Shown here: positions 25,107 to 34,951 of the stretch, in pieces | How the letters are laid out: each line of letters opens with the position of its first letter | Numbering within the stretch: the stretch's first letter is position 1 | Source of the DNA: Isoperla grammatica | Taxonomy: Eukaryota > Arthropoda > Insecta > Plecoptera > Perlodidae | Direction: 5' to 3' | Assembly: GCA_945910005.1 (NCBI GenBank) | Contig: OX246747.1 | Coordinates: 33,646,293 to 33,710,292 of the forward strand | DNA: 64,000 bases | Program-made: the position numbers and the translations under genes | Notes under the pieces: generated by a model | What the model was told of the DNA's origin: nothing | The model's database searches: none | Seen by the model: the letters and a program-made list of their open reading frames with translations, nothing else

Positions 25107-25288
25107 GTTTCATAGGGCATGCACACCAGCTTTAGCTGCCCCTCTTCAGGTGAATTAGGATGTTTGGATAGTTGGGAAGGAATGTCCGAGGGCTGAGTAT
25201 CACTCAATACCAGCATTCGCATTTACCTCGGGAAAAACCTTCAGTCAAGACTGCCGGCGGCCGGAATCGAACCGGCGACCTCTCGTTT
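25107..25288 (-). mobile_element. tRNA-derived SINE, truncated in the tRNA head
   Basis: Same family as 28318-28573 and 40252-40529: minus-strand B-box GGTTCGATTCCGGCC, then a body with AAGGTTTTTCCCGAGG, CGAATGCTGG and CACCTGAAGAG. It breaks off after GACCTCTCG at the left edge of the Harbinger-like region. Confidence 0.7.
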
Positions 25289-26166
25289 CCACTGCGTGCG
25301 ACAACGGGCAACATGTAGCATGCGGCTGGCAACATGTTGCTATTTGTAGTATGCGGCATGTTGCCAGTGCGTCAAAATTGGTGTGGCATGCTATACGTGT
25401 TGCCCCATGAAGCATGCGCTACTTTTGGAGACGTGTAGCAAACCACAAACGTATTTCCACCAAGGCAACAGTTGTCTGGCTGAATGAAGAAATAACGAAT
25501 TCGTAAATATTTAATGAAGTATAATATATTTCATAATACTATGTTTATAGAATACCATGCAATCATTTTGTCACATTTCACATTTCTTAAATAAAAATCA
25601 TAATAAATTCACATATTAAATGAAACTTAATAGAATTACTAAAAAAATGGAACCGCTTCTTTTTATGATGAATAATAATCAAAATAATTGACAAGTTAAA
25701 GTATAAAGACGTAACGTATTTAGGGATGGGAGAAAGTGTTAACATTTTTAACGTTTATTTTTACGAATTGTTCACTTTTAACCGTAACACACAAACAATA
25801 ATAATAACGAAATCAGTTCGAATGTTCACACACAATAGAATTGTACGAAATAGCACTAGTGAACAAATTAAACGCACCATAATCACCTATAAGTAAGAAG
25901 TGAACACCATAAACGCACCATAATCTGGAAACTGTATTTATTTCGCCAAATCTAGTGGGACATCCGATGTTTTCGTCACTTAGTGGATGCAAAGTTGAAT
26001 TCTCGTTACTGGGCTGGAGTGGTATAGTGATGCATGGTCCATACAAATGTACCGACGCCAAAGGAGTACAAAATTAAGAATTTGATACAGATGAGGGTGA
26101 TCCACAGCTGCTAGTATTACATGAAGAGAATGTGACCTTGAAATTTCCATTGACACTTAGGAGGAA

Positions 26167-28097
26167 CTAAATGTCATAGTTTCCAATTTTGGCTTCAAAT
26201 AAAATGTTGTTGATTTTATGCATTGAAAAAGTTTGTGCTCTTGACGATACCTTCCGCAACTCATTTGCCACATATTCTCCATATGTTGACATCTCATCTC
26301 TCTTCGTAGAATGCTTCAAAATATTATAGACCTCTTCCACTCGTTCTTCTTGTAAAGTTAGTTTTCGTTTCTTGCCCTTGCCACGATCCTTATCTTCATA
26401 TCCACTTTGCTCGGCTGGGGGTTGGGTTTGCTCCAAGTCTTCCTGAATATGGCCTGGATCATCATCCACTTGATTGTCAACACAGAGTTCATCTCCAGTT
26501 TCCTCTGTTTCCTCCTTAAATAAATAAAAACATATTGTAAAAGGCAACACGCTTACGATTTTTTTTTTTTTTAGCTAAACCTAGCACTTAGTTTAATAGT
26601 ATACAAAATAGATACAAAAAGTACAGTAAATAGTAATGCAAGTCCTCAGTAAAAAAGAAATGTTTAAAATAGGTTTAATGTGGTCGCATTTATTAAAGTT
26701 TCAATTCGGGGATCTGAAACGCGTACAGGTGGCTGTGACGTCATGATTCAGTAGACGAGGCGTAACAGACCAATCGCTGAGGCGGTGAGCGTACACAGAC
26801 ACAAACCATGACGTCAAATCCCATCAACATGGCAGTGGCTCGTTTTTCGCGCCCTTTTATTTATCGTTAATAAATCAATTATTTTGAGGCATATACTGAT
26901 CCGTTTTTCAAAATTCAAAGACACAAAATTATTAAATGAGAGACAAGGTATTTAAAAATCGATTAAAATTTTCATACGCGTGTTCCCTATTTGGCGATAA
27001 GAAATAATGAACAGGAATTAATTCATATTTATAATTTTAAAGGAACTTCTTTACTAAACACACATTTTTCTCAGGTTCCAAGCAATGAAGAAGAATGGAA
27101 AAGATTATCGCAGGATTTTGAGACCTCGTAGAATTATCCTCATTGCATTGGCGCTTGTGATGGAAAGCATGTACTGGGCCTTGATTCTCTATGGGCAACG
27201 ATAAGGTGATCACCGGTTTTGGTCGTTATGAGAAGGCTGTGACCCAATCACAGCCATCCATTAGCCTTCCGTAACGACAGAAACCGGTGAGAAATTTACC
27301 ACAGATTTAGAGAATCGGGCTCCTGATTCGAAGCCCAAAAAACAGTGGTAGCCAATTTTTTAATTACAACGTAACTTTCAGCATTGTTTTGATGGCAGTT
27401 GCAGACGCCACATATTGTTTTCAATATGCTAATATAGGATGTCAAGGAAGGATTTCAGACAGTGGAGTATTCCGAGAAACTGACTATTCCAAGAATCTCA
27501 TTATTATCCTCGTTGTAATTGTTTTGTTTAATTAAATTACTTTTTCATTATATCTACTTACAGTGCAAGTTTTTAGAAAACAATAATTCTAGTAAGAATG
27601 CCTCTCGCCCCCCCCCCCCCCCCCCCTCCCAGCACTCTCGAAGTCTAACAAATGAACACTATAATTATTTTCTAAAAGTTAATAAGCTATTATTTTATAT
27701 TATTGAAGTTTACTTATTGAGTAGGAAGAGTGAATTAAAATTAACTCACCTCAGCTTCTGCACTGTCCCATGCCGTTGAAGTCGTTTGACTTGGAATATC
27801 GGTATCAAGAAGAAAAGTAAGAAGTTCATAACCGAACCACAATTTTCCTCTCAGTGGAGAAGCACCACTACTTTTCATTTTCTCAATTCTCCTGCGCTCT
27901 CGATGGAAAGCCGAACGCAAATTTTTTATTTTTCTCTTCAGTTCCTCGACACTACACTCATACTTCTCCGCAAGTCGTTTCAACGCAGCCATTTTTACTT
28001 TATTGTTTTTATAATCTTGGCGAGTTACGTTCCATAATTCTGGTGCATTGTGATAATCTTCAATAAATTGTACTGTTTTCTCATTAGACCATTCCAT
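26167..28097 (-). CDS. MADF domain protein with C-terminal BESS-like motif, two exons
   Basis: Exon 1 is 28097-27750 (GCT GAG|GTGAGT) and exon 2 is 26514-26167 (TTTAAG|GAG, stop TAG). Both are phase 0, giving 231 aa. Exon 1 has a full MADF (Myb/SANT-like DNA-binding) domain: MEWSNEKTVQFIEDYHNAPE, LWNVTRQDYKNNKVKMAAL, the EELKRKIKNLRSAFHRERRR helix and LWFGYELLTFL. Exon 2 is acidic, then basic (GKGKKRKLTLQEER), and ends in YGEYVANELRKV and HKINNILFEAKIG, resembling the BESS-like tail of such proteins. I chose the ATG just before the domain; the frame is open further upstream but runs into the element border. Either the DNA-binding partner of the transposon or a captured host-type regulator. 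No disabling mutation is visible. Confidence 0.75.
26735..26826. promoter_or_regulatory. Possible promoter with two CRE sites and a CCAAT box
   Basis: Palindromic TGACGTCA at 26735-26742 and 26819-26826, with ACCAATCGC between them, 250 bp upstream of the transposase remnant. Plausibly the old transposase promoter. Inference from motifs only. Confidence 0.3.
27075..27500 (+). pseudogene. PIF/Harbinger transposase fragment (DDE_4 type), with stop codon and inserted MITE
   Basis: After the acceptor TTCTCAG the frame reads VPSNEEEWKRLSQDFE, then a TAG stop, then NYPHCIGACDGKHV. The CIGAxDGKH block is the first catalytic Asp region of this family. The same frame resumes after a 146-bp insertion with SPKNSGSQFFNYNV and VADATYCFQYANIG, then CQGRISDSGVF, which carries the second Asp region. 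The part with the third acidic residue was not found. It lies inside the intron of the oppositely oriented MADF gene. Clearly non-functional. Confidence 0.75.
27177..27322. mobile_element. Small MITE nested in the transposase pseudogene
   Basis: 146 bp, flanked by CTG at 27174-27176 and 27323-27325 (3-bp target duplication), splitting a codon-continuous exon. The ends share GATTCTCTA about six bases in. The inner arms pair through CACCGGTTTTGGTCGTTA and TAACGACAGAAACCGGTG. Confidence 0.7.
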
Positions 28098-28317
28098 CTT
28101 GTCGCACGGAAATTGTCGCGCACCTATCCACCCACTGCTGGATCCAGGCCGACACTGTTCGAGAACAGATATTTGCCGCATGCGGCGTGATTGTGGGCCC
28201 GACAGGTCGCATGCCATACGGCCGAATGCTATACATGGCGCACCGTGTTGACTCAGTTGAAAACCGACTGCTGTGTGCGACAATGTCGCGTGTTGCATGT
28301 CGCCCAAATGTTGCCTC

Positions 28318-28573
28318 AGTAATAATTAATAATTTTTCGTAGGAATACCCGTTACAGCTAGGGTGCACACCAGCTTTACCTGATGTGCCTCTCTTCAGGT
28401 GACTTAGGTTAGGAGGGAATGTCCGAGGGCTATTAGTAGGACTCAATCCCAGCATTCGCTTTTACGACTGAGGAAAATCTCGGAAAAAAACTTGTCAGGA
28501 CTGCCGGTGGCCGGAATCGAACCGGCGACCTCCCGAATTAGAGACTCGCATCTTACCGCTGAGCCACAGTGGA
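28318..28573 (-). mobile_element. tRNA-derived SINE, near full length
   Basis: Minus-strand tRNA-like head with A-box TGGCTCAGCGGTAAGATGCG and B-box CCGGTTCGATTCCGG, then a body ending in an A/T-rich (ATT)-like tail at 28318-28345. Matches the plus-strand copy at 40252-40529 over its whole length by eye. Confidence 0.8.
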
Positions 28574-28625
28574 AATCAGGCTATAGATGAACGAAAATAT
28601 AGTCATCTTGATGCATATTATAGTT

Positions 28626-28975
28626 CAGGGCTTCTCAAACATTTTTGTGCCCATGCACGACCCCAAAATTGTAGGTAAAAAAATCTCGCGACCCCGTCCT
28701 ATATCGGACCTTATTTGGGTTTAGTTTATATACACTTTGTACACTGGTCGCTTGTTGTAGCCGATACTTCAACGATTCGCTTCGCTCTGTGTTGACATTT
28801 TTATAAGCGGATGCAAGAGTAAGGAAGTTGGGTCCCGCTGAGCCTTTTTTTTTAAACTTTTTTACATACAGCTTTTTATACATTTTCGATTCTATATATA
28901 CACCTTAATTTCCATTTTTCATAATTAGCTTTCGTCCCCATTTTGATTTCGCGACCCATAGTTTGAGAAGCTCTG
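28626..28975. mobile_element. hAT-like MITE with CAGRGCTTCTCAAAC ends
   Basis: Ends CAGGGCTTCTCAAAC and CAGAGCTTCTCAAAC in inverted orientation, with internal subterminal CGCGACCCC/CGCGACCCA. The CAGGG/CAGAG starts fit hAT ends. An 8-bp target duplication is not evident. Confidence 0.65.
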
Positions 28976-29686
28976 AATTATACAGAATTAAAAGTACCAT
29001 ATTAATTCACGGATTTATATATTTTTTTTTAATTTGTTTTGATAATGGCAATTTACGTACCACCAATCGTTTACCTAAGGGTGACGTTATCTATTGAATA
29101 ACGTTTATATTATCTACAATCTTATACCAAGATTGTAAAACCGGTCCCAATCCAATACCACAGATAACGGATTGTAGGATGTATTTCCATTGTAAGTATT
29201 ATTTATTCTGTCTGTCTGTACGTAATTCAAATTGTTGTGTCATAAAAATGAACAAAAACAAAATTTCTAAATAGTTAGTTACGTTGTTGTGAGAAATTCT
29301 AATTCACAAAATCGATTTCACTCGGTTGATTGAATGTTTACATTATCATGTTTACATAGTTTCAAGTGTACACACATTATTATTAACTACTATTGCCATT
29401 ATTAACTACTATTGCAGTGTGCTGATATTGTAAACACTGTTGATTGTTGATTGATCCCACATCATTAAATATGTACGTTGATGTTAATCAACCTTTTCTT
29501 CAAGTATGATAAGCCATACAATAACATACAGGCAGACATATGAAGTGAAGTAAATACCAGGAAATTGTTGACTGATTAAACTGGCACCTGTCACGAGGCT
29601 AGTCACTTAACATCAATATCAGGTTATATTTGAAAGTACGCGTATAGTCGTTGCGGAAAACATCCAGCTCGCTAGGAGTCGGTACG

Positions 29687-29952
29687 TGTTATGTCTTATC
29701 TAAAATAACTACACAATATTTCAGGATGAATATGGATTTATTTGAACACTTTTAATAACACTTAAAGCAACCTACCATGTTTGAAATTGGACACCCAACT
29801 CCCGCGTCGAGTCATGGCTATCTGGATGTTTAAACAGTATTACCAACTTAAGAACTAAACTAAACTACTTATGAAAGCTAGGCTACAACAACCACAACAT
29901 CAACAGCTGTGTTAGTAAGCATAGTAAGGTTATGTAGGGTCTATATGTGACA
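29687..29952 (-). repeat. 3' LTR of the Gypsy element
   Basis: 266 bp, the same length as the other LTR and matching it throughout by eye. Preceded on the minus strand by the polypurine tract. Confidence 0.93.
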
Positions 29953-30088
29953 CCTTCCCTTTTAAGTTTCTTAAAGTTATGCTAAGATTAAATTATCCAC
30001 TCTATATGATTGTGTTCTTTTTTTTAAAACATAGAATGCAAGTGTCACTGATCATAACTGACATTCATGAAGTGATCAAAGTTTAAGT

Positions 30089-33000
30089 TTAAAGTTTGTA
30101 ATCAGAATATTTGATGGGCACTGTCTTGATGCGTTGGGGCCTAGGCGAACGGTCTCCACAGGATTGGTTTGTAGGCCTAGTTGTTTCTGATTCTTCGTCT
30201 GCAGTATGATTGTCCTTACTAGGTGTCTGGATTGCAGGTATGGAAAGATTACCAGGATCATTTGGTGTATTGCAAAATGTAGGAATCGAAAAGCTAGGAG
30301 TGATTATAGGTGGTGGGTTGGCTGATTGGCGAAGATCGCGTCTGTTTCGGCGATAGACAGCATCTTCTTCTGTTGTCACTATGTACGATCGCGGACTCGA
30401 GTGAGGTTGAGTGACGACAGCCTTCTTCCACACTCCATCTTTACGAACCAAGATACTTTCTCCTTCCTCCAGCTGACACAGTGGTTTGGAATGTTGATCA
30501 TAATATTTCTTTTGAGTCATTTGACGATCTAGGAGATTACGTCTTGTCTCTTCCAACTGGACGGTCTTTGGAATGAGTAGGTTTCTCTCAGTTGGCAGCT
30601 TAGTGCGAATACGTCTGCTCATTAAGAGTTGAGCTGGCGATTGGTCCAAGCCTTGAATTGGGGTACTACGATAGTCCATTAATGCTATGTAGTGATCAGT
30701 TCCGTCTTCTGCAGCCTTTTTCAGCATGCGCTTTGCTATTTGAACAGCTCGCTCTGCCATGCCATTTGATTGAGCAAAGGTAGGGCTTGATGTAATGACT
30801 TGCATGTCCCACTCTTTAGCCCAACGTCGAAACTCATCGCTATTGTAAGGCATGTTGTCTGCTCGCAGTATTTCTGGTATGCCGTGTCGAGAAAATGCAA
30901 TAGTGAATGTTTTAATGAGATCTTTAGCAGTTTTCCCAGACAGTTGTTCTATTTCAAGCCATTTCGAGAAGTAATCAAAGATAACAAGAAACGACTTCCC
31001 TCTGAATTCAAATATGTCGGAAGCTAGTTTCTGCCAAGGCCTATCTGGTATCTCTTCTGGAATCAGTGGCTCTTTCTGATTGTTATTTTGAAACTTTTCG
31101 CAAGTAGAGCATTTTTGTATCATCTCCTCTATTTGCTGGTTCATTCCCGGCCAATAGAGAACTGAACGTGCCTTTGTTTTACTCTTCTGTATGCCCTGAT
31201 GACCTTCGTGTATTGATGTGAGCATTTTAGAACGCATTGACATTGGAACGACTAAACGCTCTCCCATGAACAAAAGTCCATCAGATTCTGAAAGCTCACC
31301 ACGGACCTTCCAAAATGGTCGTGCATACATCAGCACATCTCGCATGTAAGTAGGCCATCCGTCTTTATGATACTTTAGCACGCTTTTTAACGTTTCATCT
31401 GCTTCTGTTGCTCTTCTTGTTTCTTCTTGTTTCTGTGGGCTAACCGACAGATATTTTGCTATGTGATGTACTACCATGCTCATTTCAGGGTCATCTTCGA
31501 CATGATCCTTCTGAAACGCTCTGGATAACGTGTCTGCAAGGAATAGTTCTTTCCCTGGCACATACGTTACTTGAAGATCGTACCGGAGAAGCTTTAAAAT
31601 CATTCGTTGAAGCCTGTTTGTTACTTTGTTGAGTTCTTTCTTCATGATTGGAACCAACGGTTTATGGTCTGTTTGTATTACGACTTGACGACCATACGTA
31701 TACTGATTGAAGTGTTCTACGGCATAGACTATACCAAGTAACTCCTTCTCTATTTGGGCCCAAGTCTTCTCAGTATCAGTTAATGACCTGGAAGCATATG
31801 CAATGGGGTGGCCATCTTGCAAAAGACATGCACCTAATCCATTTTGTGATGCATCTGTCTGAATCGTAACAGTTTTCTTCATGTTAAAGAATTTCAAGAC
31901 AGGAGCTTCGCATAAGCTCGTCTTCAGCTTGTTGACAGCATCTTTCTGGGGTTCATCCCAGTGCCAATGTATCGACTCTTTTAGAAGCAAGCGTAACGGT
32001 GCTGTAGTTTCCGAAAGCTTGGGTATGAACTGTGACAAGTATGTCACCATGCCTAGAAATCTTCTCAACTCTTCTTTGTTTGTTGGTTCATCCATGTTTA
32101 CAATTGCACGCACACGTTCTATATCTGGCTTTAACCCATCCTTGCTCAGCTCATGTCCCAAATATTTCACAGTTTGTACGCAGAACTGAAATTTCTCTCT
32201 GTTGAACTTTATGTTCTTCTCACGGGCTCGTTTCAGGACTTTGTCGAGAGTTTCGTCGTGCTCTTCTTTAGTTGCCCCTGCAACAATGATATCATCGAAA
32301 ACAGCATTCACTCCTGGGATATCGCCAAACAATTCGATCACTTTCTTCTGAAACACTTCAGGACCTGACTTGATCCCAAACGGAAAGCGACAAAACTGAT
32401 ATCGACCAAAGGGAGTATTGAATGTACATAGATTTGAGCTCTCTTCGTCTAGTTCAATCTGCCAAAAGCCATTTCGCATGTCCAGAGTAGAGAAATACAT
32501 CTTACCGTTCATCTGTACAGCGATGTCTTCTGCAGTTGGTATCTTGTAATGCTCGCGTCTGACTGCTCGATTTAAATGTAATGGATCCAAGCACAACCGT
32601 ATCTCGCCATTCCTTTTCTCCGCTATCACCAGGCTATTCACCCATTCGGTTGGATGATCTACTTTACGAATCACTCCCGTCACCTCAAGCTTGTCTAAAG
32701 TCTCGCGTAGCTTATCTTGAAGACCAAAAGGCACTTTCCGAGGTGGGTGTATAACTGGTCTCACTGTAGGATCGAGCTCTATGTGATGTTTACCTGGAAC
32801 TGTTCCCAGACCTTCAAAGACATCTTGATACTTTTTAAGAACTGAATCCATATCTTCAAATACTTGAACGTTGTCAATACGCTTGATCAAACCTAGATCA
32901 ACACAAGTTTTTAAACTAAGCAGAGGCTGGCTATCTGCTTCAGTTACAACAAACTCAAGGCAAACTGAATTTCCTTTTGATTTGCAACTCACTTGAGTTG

Positions 33001-34021
33001 TACCCACAGGTTTAATCTTGTTCTTTCCAAACGACATCAACACCGTGTTAGTATCTTGAAGGTGGGTTGTCCCTGGCAAGGTTTTAAACACTGCTAGTGG
33101 AAGCACATTTACCTGGGCACCCGTATCAAGTTTGAATTTAATCGTCTTACCGTTTAGTTGTAAGTTTGTGTACCAAGCATCTTCATTACATAATGAATGA
33201 ACTTCTTCGATTAAATAATCACAATGTGCTGGTTGTGAAGATTCAACTTCTTTCACTTGCTTGTTCGTTTTAGGCTTTTTACACATCTTACTGAAATGTC
33301 CAGTTCCTTTACAGTTGAAACACTCCTTTTTATATGCCACACATTTACGCGGTTTGTGCCGTGCTCCACAGCGCTTACACTGAAACTCTTGATTCTTATT
33401 TCCCTCGTTCTGTGTACTAGGACTAGTGGTGGACCAAGACTGTTGTCTTGAGTTCTTCACAACGTGAACCTCTTGTGAGTTATCTTGTATAATTCTCACC
33501 TGAAGCTGGCTTAACTCGCTGGATCTGCACATTGTCACCGTCTTTTCCAGGCTGACATCATCGTCTTCCAATAACCTTTCTTGGATTTTCTTGTTACGGA
33601 TACCAAAAATGATCCGATCCCTTATTAGGCTATCTCTTTGGTCACCAAAGTTGCAGGTAGAAGCCTTAGTTTTCAACTCGGTTAGAAAAGCGTCAAAAGA
33701 TTGACCTTCTTGTTGTATGACGTTTGTAAAGTTAAAACGCTCAACTACAACCTTTTTCCTGGGAAGGCAGTATTGCTCAAACTTTCCCATTACTGTGTCA
33801 AACTGAGTAGATGCCTCATCATGACCATATGTAAAATTATCATATACATCCTGAGCATCTGTACCAAGCAGATTAACAAGCATTGCTACCCTTTGTTCCT
33901 CTGGCTTCTTTGAAAAACCAGTAGCAATCATGTACAGTTCGAACTGTTTCCGCCATTTGACCCAGTTAACACTTAAATTACCTTTAATGTCCAAGGTCGG
34001 CGGCTTGTTAAAGTCCGTCAT
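30089..34021 (-). CDS. Gag-Pol polyprotein of Ty3/Gypsy retrotransposon, 1310 aa, uninterrupted
   Basis: The product would package, copy and integrate the element. Order: Gag-like region (residues 1-210), a cysteine-rich part with CCHC knuckle CFNCKGTGHFSKMC (about 244-257), retroviral-type aspartic protease with LDTGAQ (about 300), reverse transcriptase with LDMRNGFWQIELDE and an FDD catalytic box VFDDII (about 573), RNase H with TDAS (about 722), integrase zinc motif beginning HEGHQGI (about 940), and catalytic Asp, Asp and Glu in SDIFEF, ADNMPYN and NGMAERAV (about 1005, 1057 and 1087). Gag and Pol share one frame, so no frameshift is needed. The FDD in place of the usual YxDD and the ADNMP in place of DNGPQ are notable but occur in related elements. 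No stop or frameshift was seen. Confidence 0.95.
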   Translation of the reverse strand: MTDFNKPPTLDIKGNLSVNWVKWRKQFELYMIATGFSKKPEEQRVAMLVNLLGTDAQDVYDNFTYGHDEASTQFDTVMGKFEQYCLPRKKVVVERFNFTNVIQQEGQSFDAFLTELKTKASTCNFGDQRDSLIRDRIIFGIRNKKIQERLLEDDDVSLEKTVTMCRSSELSQLQVRIIQDNSQEVHVVKNSRQQSWSTTSPSTQNEGNKNQEFQCKRCGARHKPRKCVAYKKECFNCKGTGHFSKMCKKPKTNKQVKEVESSQPAHCDYLIEEVHSLCNEDAWYTNLQLNGKTIKFKLDTGAQVNVLPLAVFKTLPGTTHLQDTNTVLMSFGKNKIKPVGTTQVSCKSKGNSVCLEFVVTEADSQPLLSLKTCVDLGLIKRIDNVQVFEDMDSVLKKYQDVFEGLGTVPGKHHIELDPTVRPVIHPPRKVPFGLQDKLRETLDKLEVTGVIRKVDHPTEWVNSLVIAEKRNGEIRLCLDPLHLNRAVRREHYKIPTAEDIAVQMNGKMYFSTLDMRNGFWQIELDEESSNLCTFNTPFGRYQFCRFPFGIKSGPEVFQKKVIELFGDIPGVNAVFDDIIVAGATKEEHDETLDKVLKRAREKNIKFNREKFQFCVQTVKYLGHELSKDGLKPDIERVRAIVNMDEPTNKEELRRFLGMVTYLSQFIPKLSETTAPLRLLLKESIHWHWDEPQKDAVNKLKTSLCEAPVLKFFNMKKTVTIQTDASQNGLGACLLQDGHPIAYASRSLTDTEKTWAQIEKELLGIVYAVEHFNQYTYGRQVVIQTDHKPLVPIMKKELNKVTNRLQRMILKLLRYDLQVTYVPGKELFLADTLSRAFQKDHVEDDPEMSMVVHHIAKYLSVSPQKQEETRRATEADETLKSVLKYHKDGWPTYMRDVLMYARPFWKVRGELSESDGLLFMGERLVVPMSMRSKMLTSIHEGHQGIQKSKTKARSVLYWPGMNQQIEEMIQKCSTCEKFQNNNQKEPLIPEEIPDRPWQKLASDIFEFRGKSFLVIFDYFSKWLEIEQLSGKTAKDLIKTFTIAFSRHGIPEILRADNMPYNSDEFRRWAKEWDMQVITSSPTFAQSNGMAERAVQIAKRMLKKAAEDGTDHYIALMDYRSTPIQGLDQSPAQLLMSRRIRTKLPTERNLLIPKTVQLEETRRNLLDRQMTQKKYYDQHSKPLCQLEEGESILVRKDGVWKKAVVTQPHSSPRSYIVTTEEDAVYRRNRRDLRQSANPPPIITPSFSIPTFCNTPNDPGNLSIPAIQTPSKDNHTADEESETTRPTNQSCGDRSPRPQRIKTVPIKYSDYKL

Positions 34022-34173
34022 CTTTTCTTTTAGTTGGATTCTCTTCGTTTATCCTGGTCCCTGGTTGCCCTATGGCTATAGGCTAGGTCACCTCACTAGT
34101 TACCAAAACATGTTCTGCAAAATATTCACGAAACCTTTCTCCCAGAGGTACACGAGTTCATTATCTGACACCA

Positions 34174-34439
34174 TGTTATGTCTTATCTAAAATAACTACA
34201 CAATATTTCAGGATGAATATGGATTTATTTGAACACTTTTAATAACACTTAAAGCAACCTACCATGTTTGAAATTGGACACCCAACTCCCGCGTCGAGTC
34301 ATGGCTATCTGGATGTTTAAACAGTATTACCAACTTAAGAACTAAACTAAACTACTTATGAAAGCTAGGCTACAACAACCACAACATCAACAGCTGTGTT
34401 AGTAAGCATAGTAAGGTTATGTAGGGTCTATATGTGACA
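34174..34439 (-). repeat. 5' LTR of the Gypsy element
   Basis: 266 bp. On the minus strand it starts TGTCACATATAGACCC and ends AAGACATAACA, and is followed at once by the primer-binding site. Confidence 0.93.
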
Positions 34440-34613
34440 GTACGTGATTGGTCGGTAGGCGGGGTCAATACTTTAACGTGACGCGGGAAATGAAAGTCGT
34501 TTCTCATTGGCTGGTGAAGTACGGGCGAGTGAACTTCTCTATTTTTTAACTTTATATGGATAGTTGTAACATTGTAACCAAGCCAAATTAACGTTTTTGG
34601 TGATATGTATATA

Positions 34614-34793
34614 TGAGCATGTCGTCTTTGCGGTATCAAGCCCTCTCGGATGAGTGTTTGGTTCTGAAAAGAACCGGTTTACGGTTCTTTTAAACACTCA
34701 TCCAAGAGGGCTTGATACCGCTTGATACCGGTTCTTTTCAGAACCAAACACTCATCCAAGAGGGCTTGAAACCGCAAAGACGACATGCTCATC
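34614..34793. mobile_element. Foldback element with long arms and an internal partial copy
   Basis: The left arm from about 34614 (GAGCATGTCGTCTTTGCGGT) pairs with the right arm ending near 34793 (ACCGCAAAGACGACATGCTC). Between them ACACTCATCCAAGAGGGCTT occurs twice, showing a nested partial duplication of the arm. Confidence 0.75.
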
Positions 34794-34861
34794 ACCTGGT
34801 AGCCCTGAAAATCTACGAATCAATATATACATATATATATATATTATATACAGCCTCTGAA

Positions 34862-34925
34862 ACCAACGGATCATCCTGAGGATGGCAAATGCAATTTTGC
34901 CGAAACGTCGAGACAATGACAATAG
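34862..34925 (+). ncRNA. Hammerhead-ribozyme-like motif (weak stem I)
   Basis: CTGAGGA at 34875-34881, stem II GGCAAA/TTTGCC with loop TGCAAT, GAAA at 34901-34904, then CGTC at 34905-34908. The core fits CUGANGA...GAAA...GUC and stem III would be the self-pairing ACGT. Only two stem I pairs are evident, so activity is doubtful. Confidence 0.4.
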
Positions 34926-34951
34926 CCCATTTCTGGGCCACCAACCAGTCT

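Larger units (their letters stand above)
25290..28320. mobile_element. PIF/Harbinger-like DNA transposon region (intact MADF gene, dead transposase)
   Basis: PIF/Harbinger elements carry a DDE transposase gene and a Myb/SANT or MADF gene. Here a two-exon MADF/BESS-like gene lies on the minus strand and remnants of a DDE_4-type transposase on the plus strand lie inside its intron. Both borders are rich in GCAACATG/GCGACATG/GTGCGACA motifs, forming loose inverted ends (ACTGCGTGCGACAAC on the left against ACTGAGGCAACATTT reverse-complemented on the right). No clean TWA target duplication was found; the left edge abuts a truncated SINE, so edges are approximate. Confidence 0.6.
29687..34439 (-). 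mobile_element. Complete Ty3/Gypsy LTR retrotransposon
   Basis: 4753 bp, flanked by the 5-bp target duplication GTACG at 29682-29686 and 34440-34444. LTRs of 266 bp begin TGT and end ACA and look identical by eye. On the minus strand the 5' LTR is followed directly by a primer-binding site TGGTGTCAGA, which fits the 3' end of a Leu-type tRNA, and the 3' LTR is preceded by the polypurine tract AAAAGGGAAGG. A single open gag-pol frame fills the interior and no envelope-like frame is present. Everything points to a recent insertion. Confidence 0.95.

Noticed and set aside
30089..34021. Envelope gene making the Gypsy element an endogenous retrovirus
   Set aside because: No frame with signal peptide or membrane segment lies between the integrase end and the 3' LTR; it is an LTR retrotransposon.
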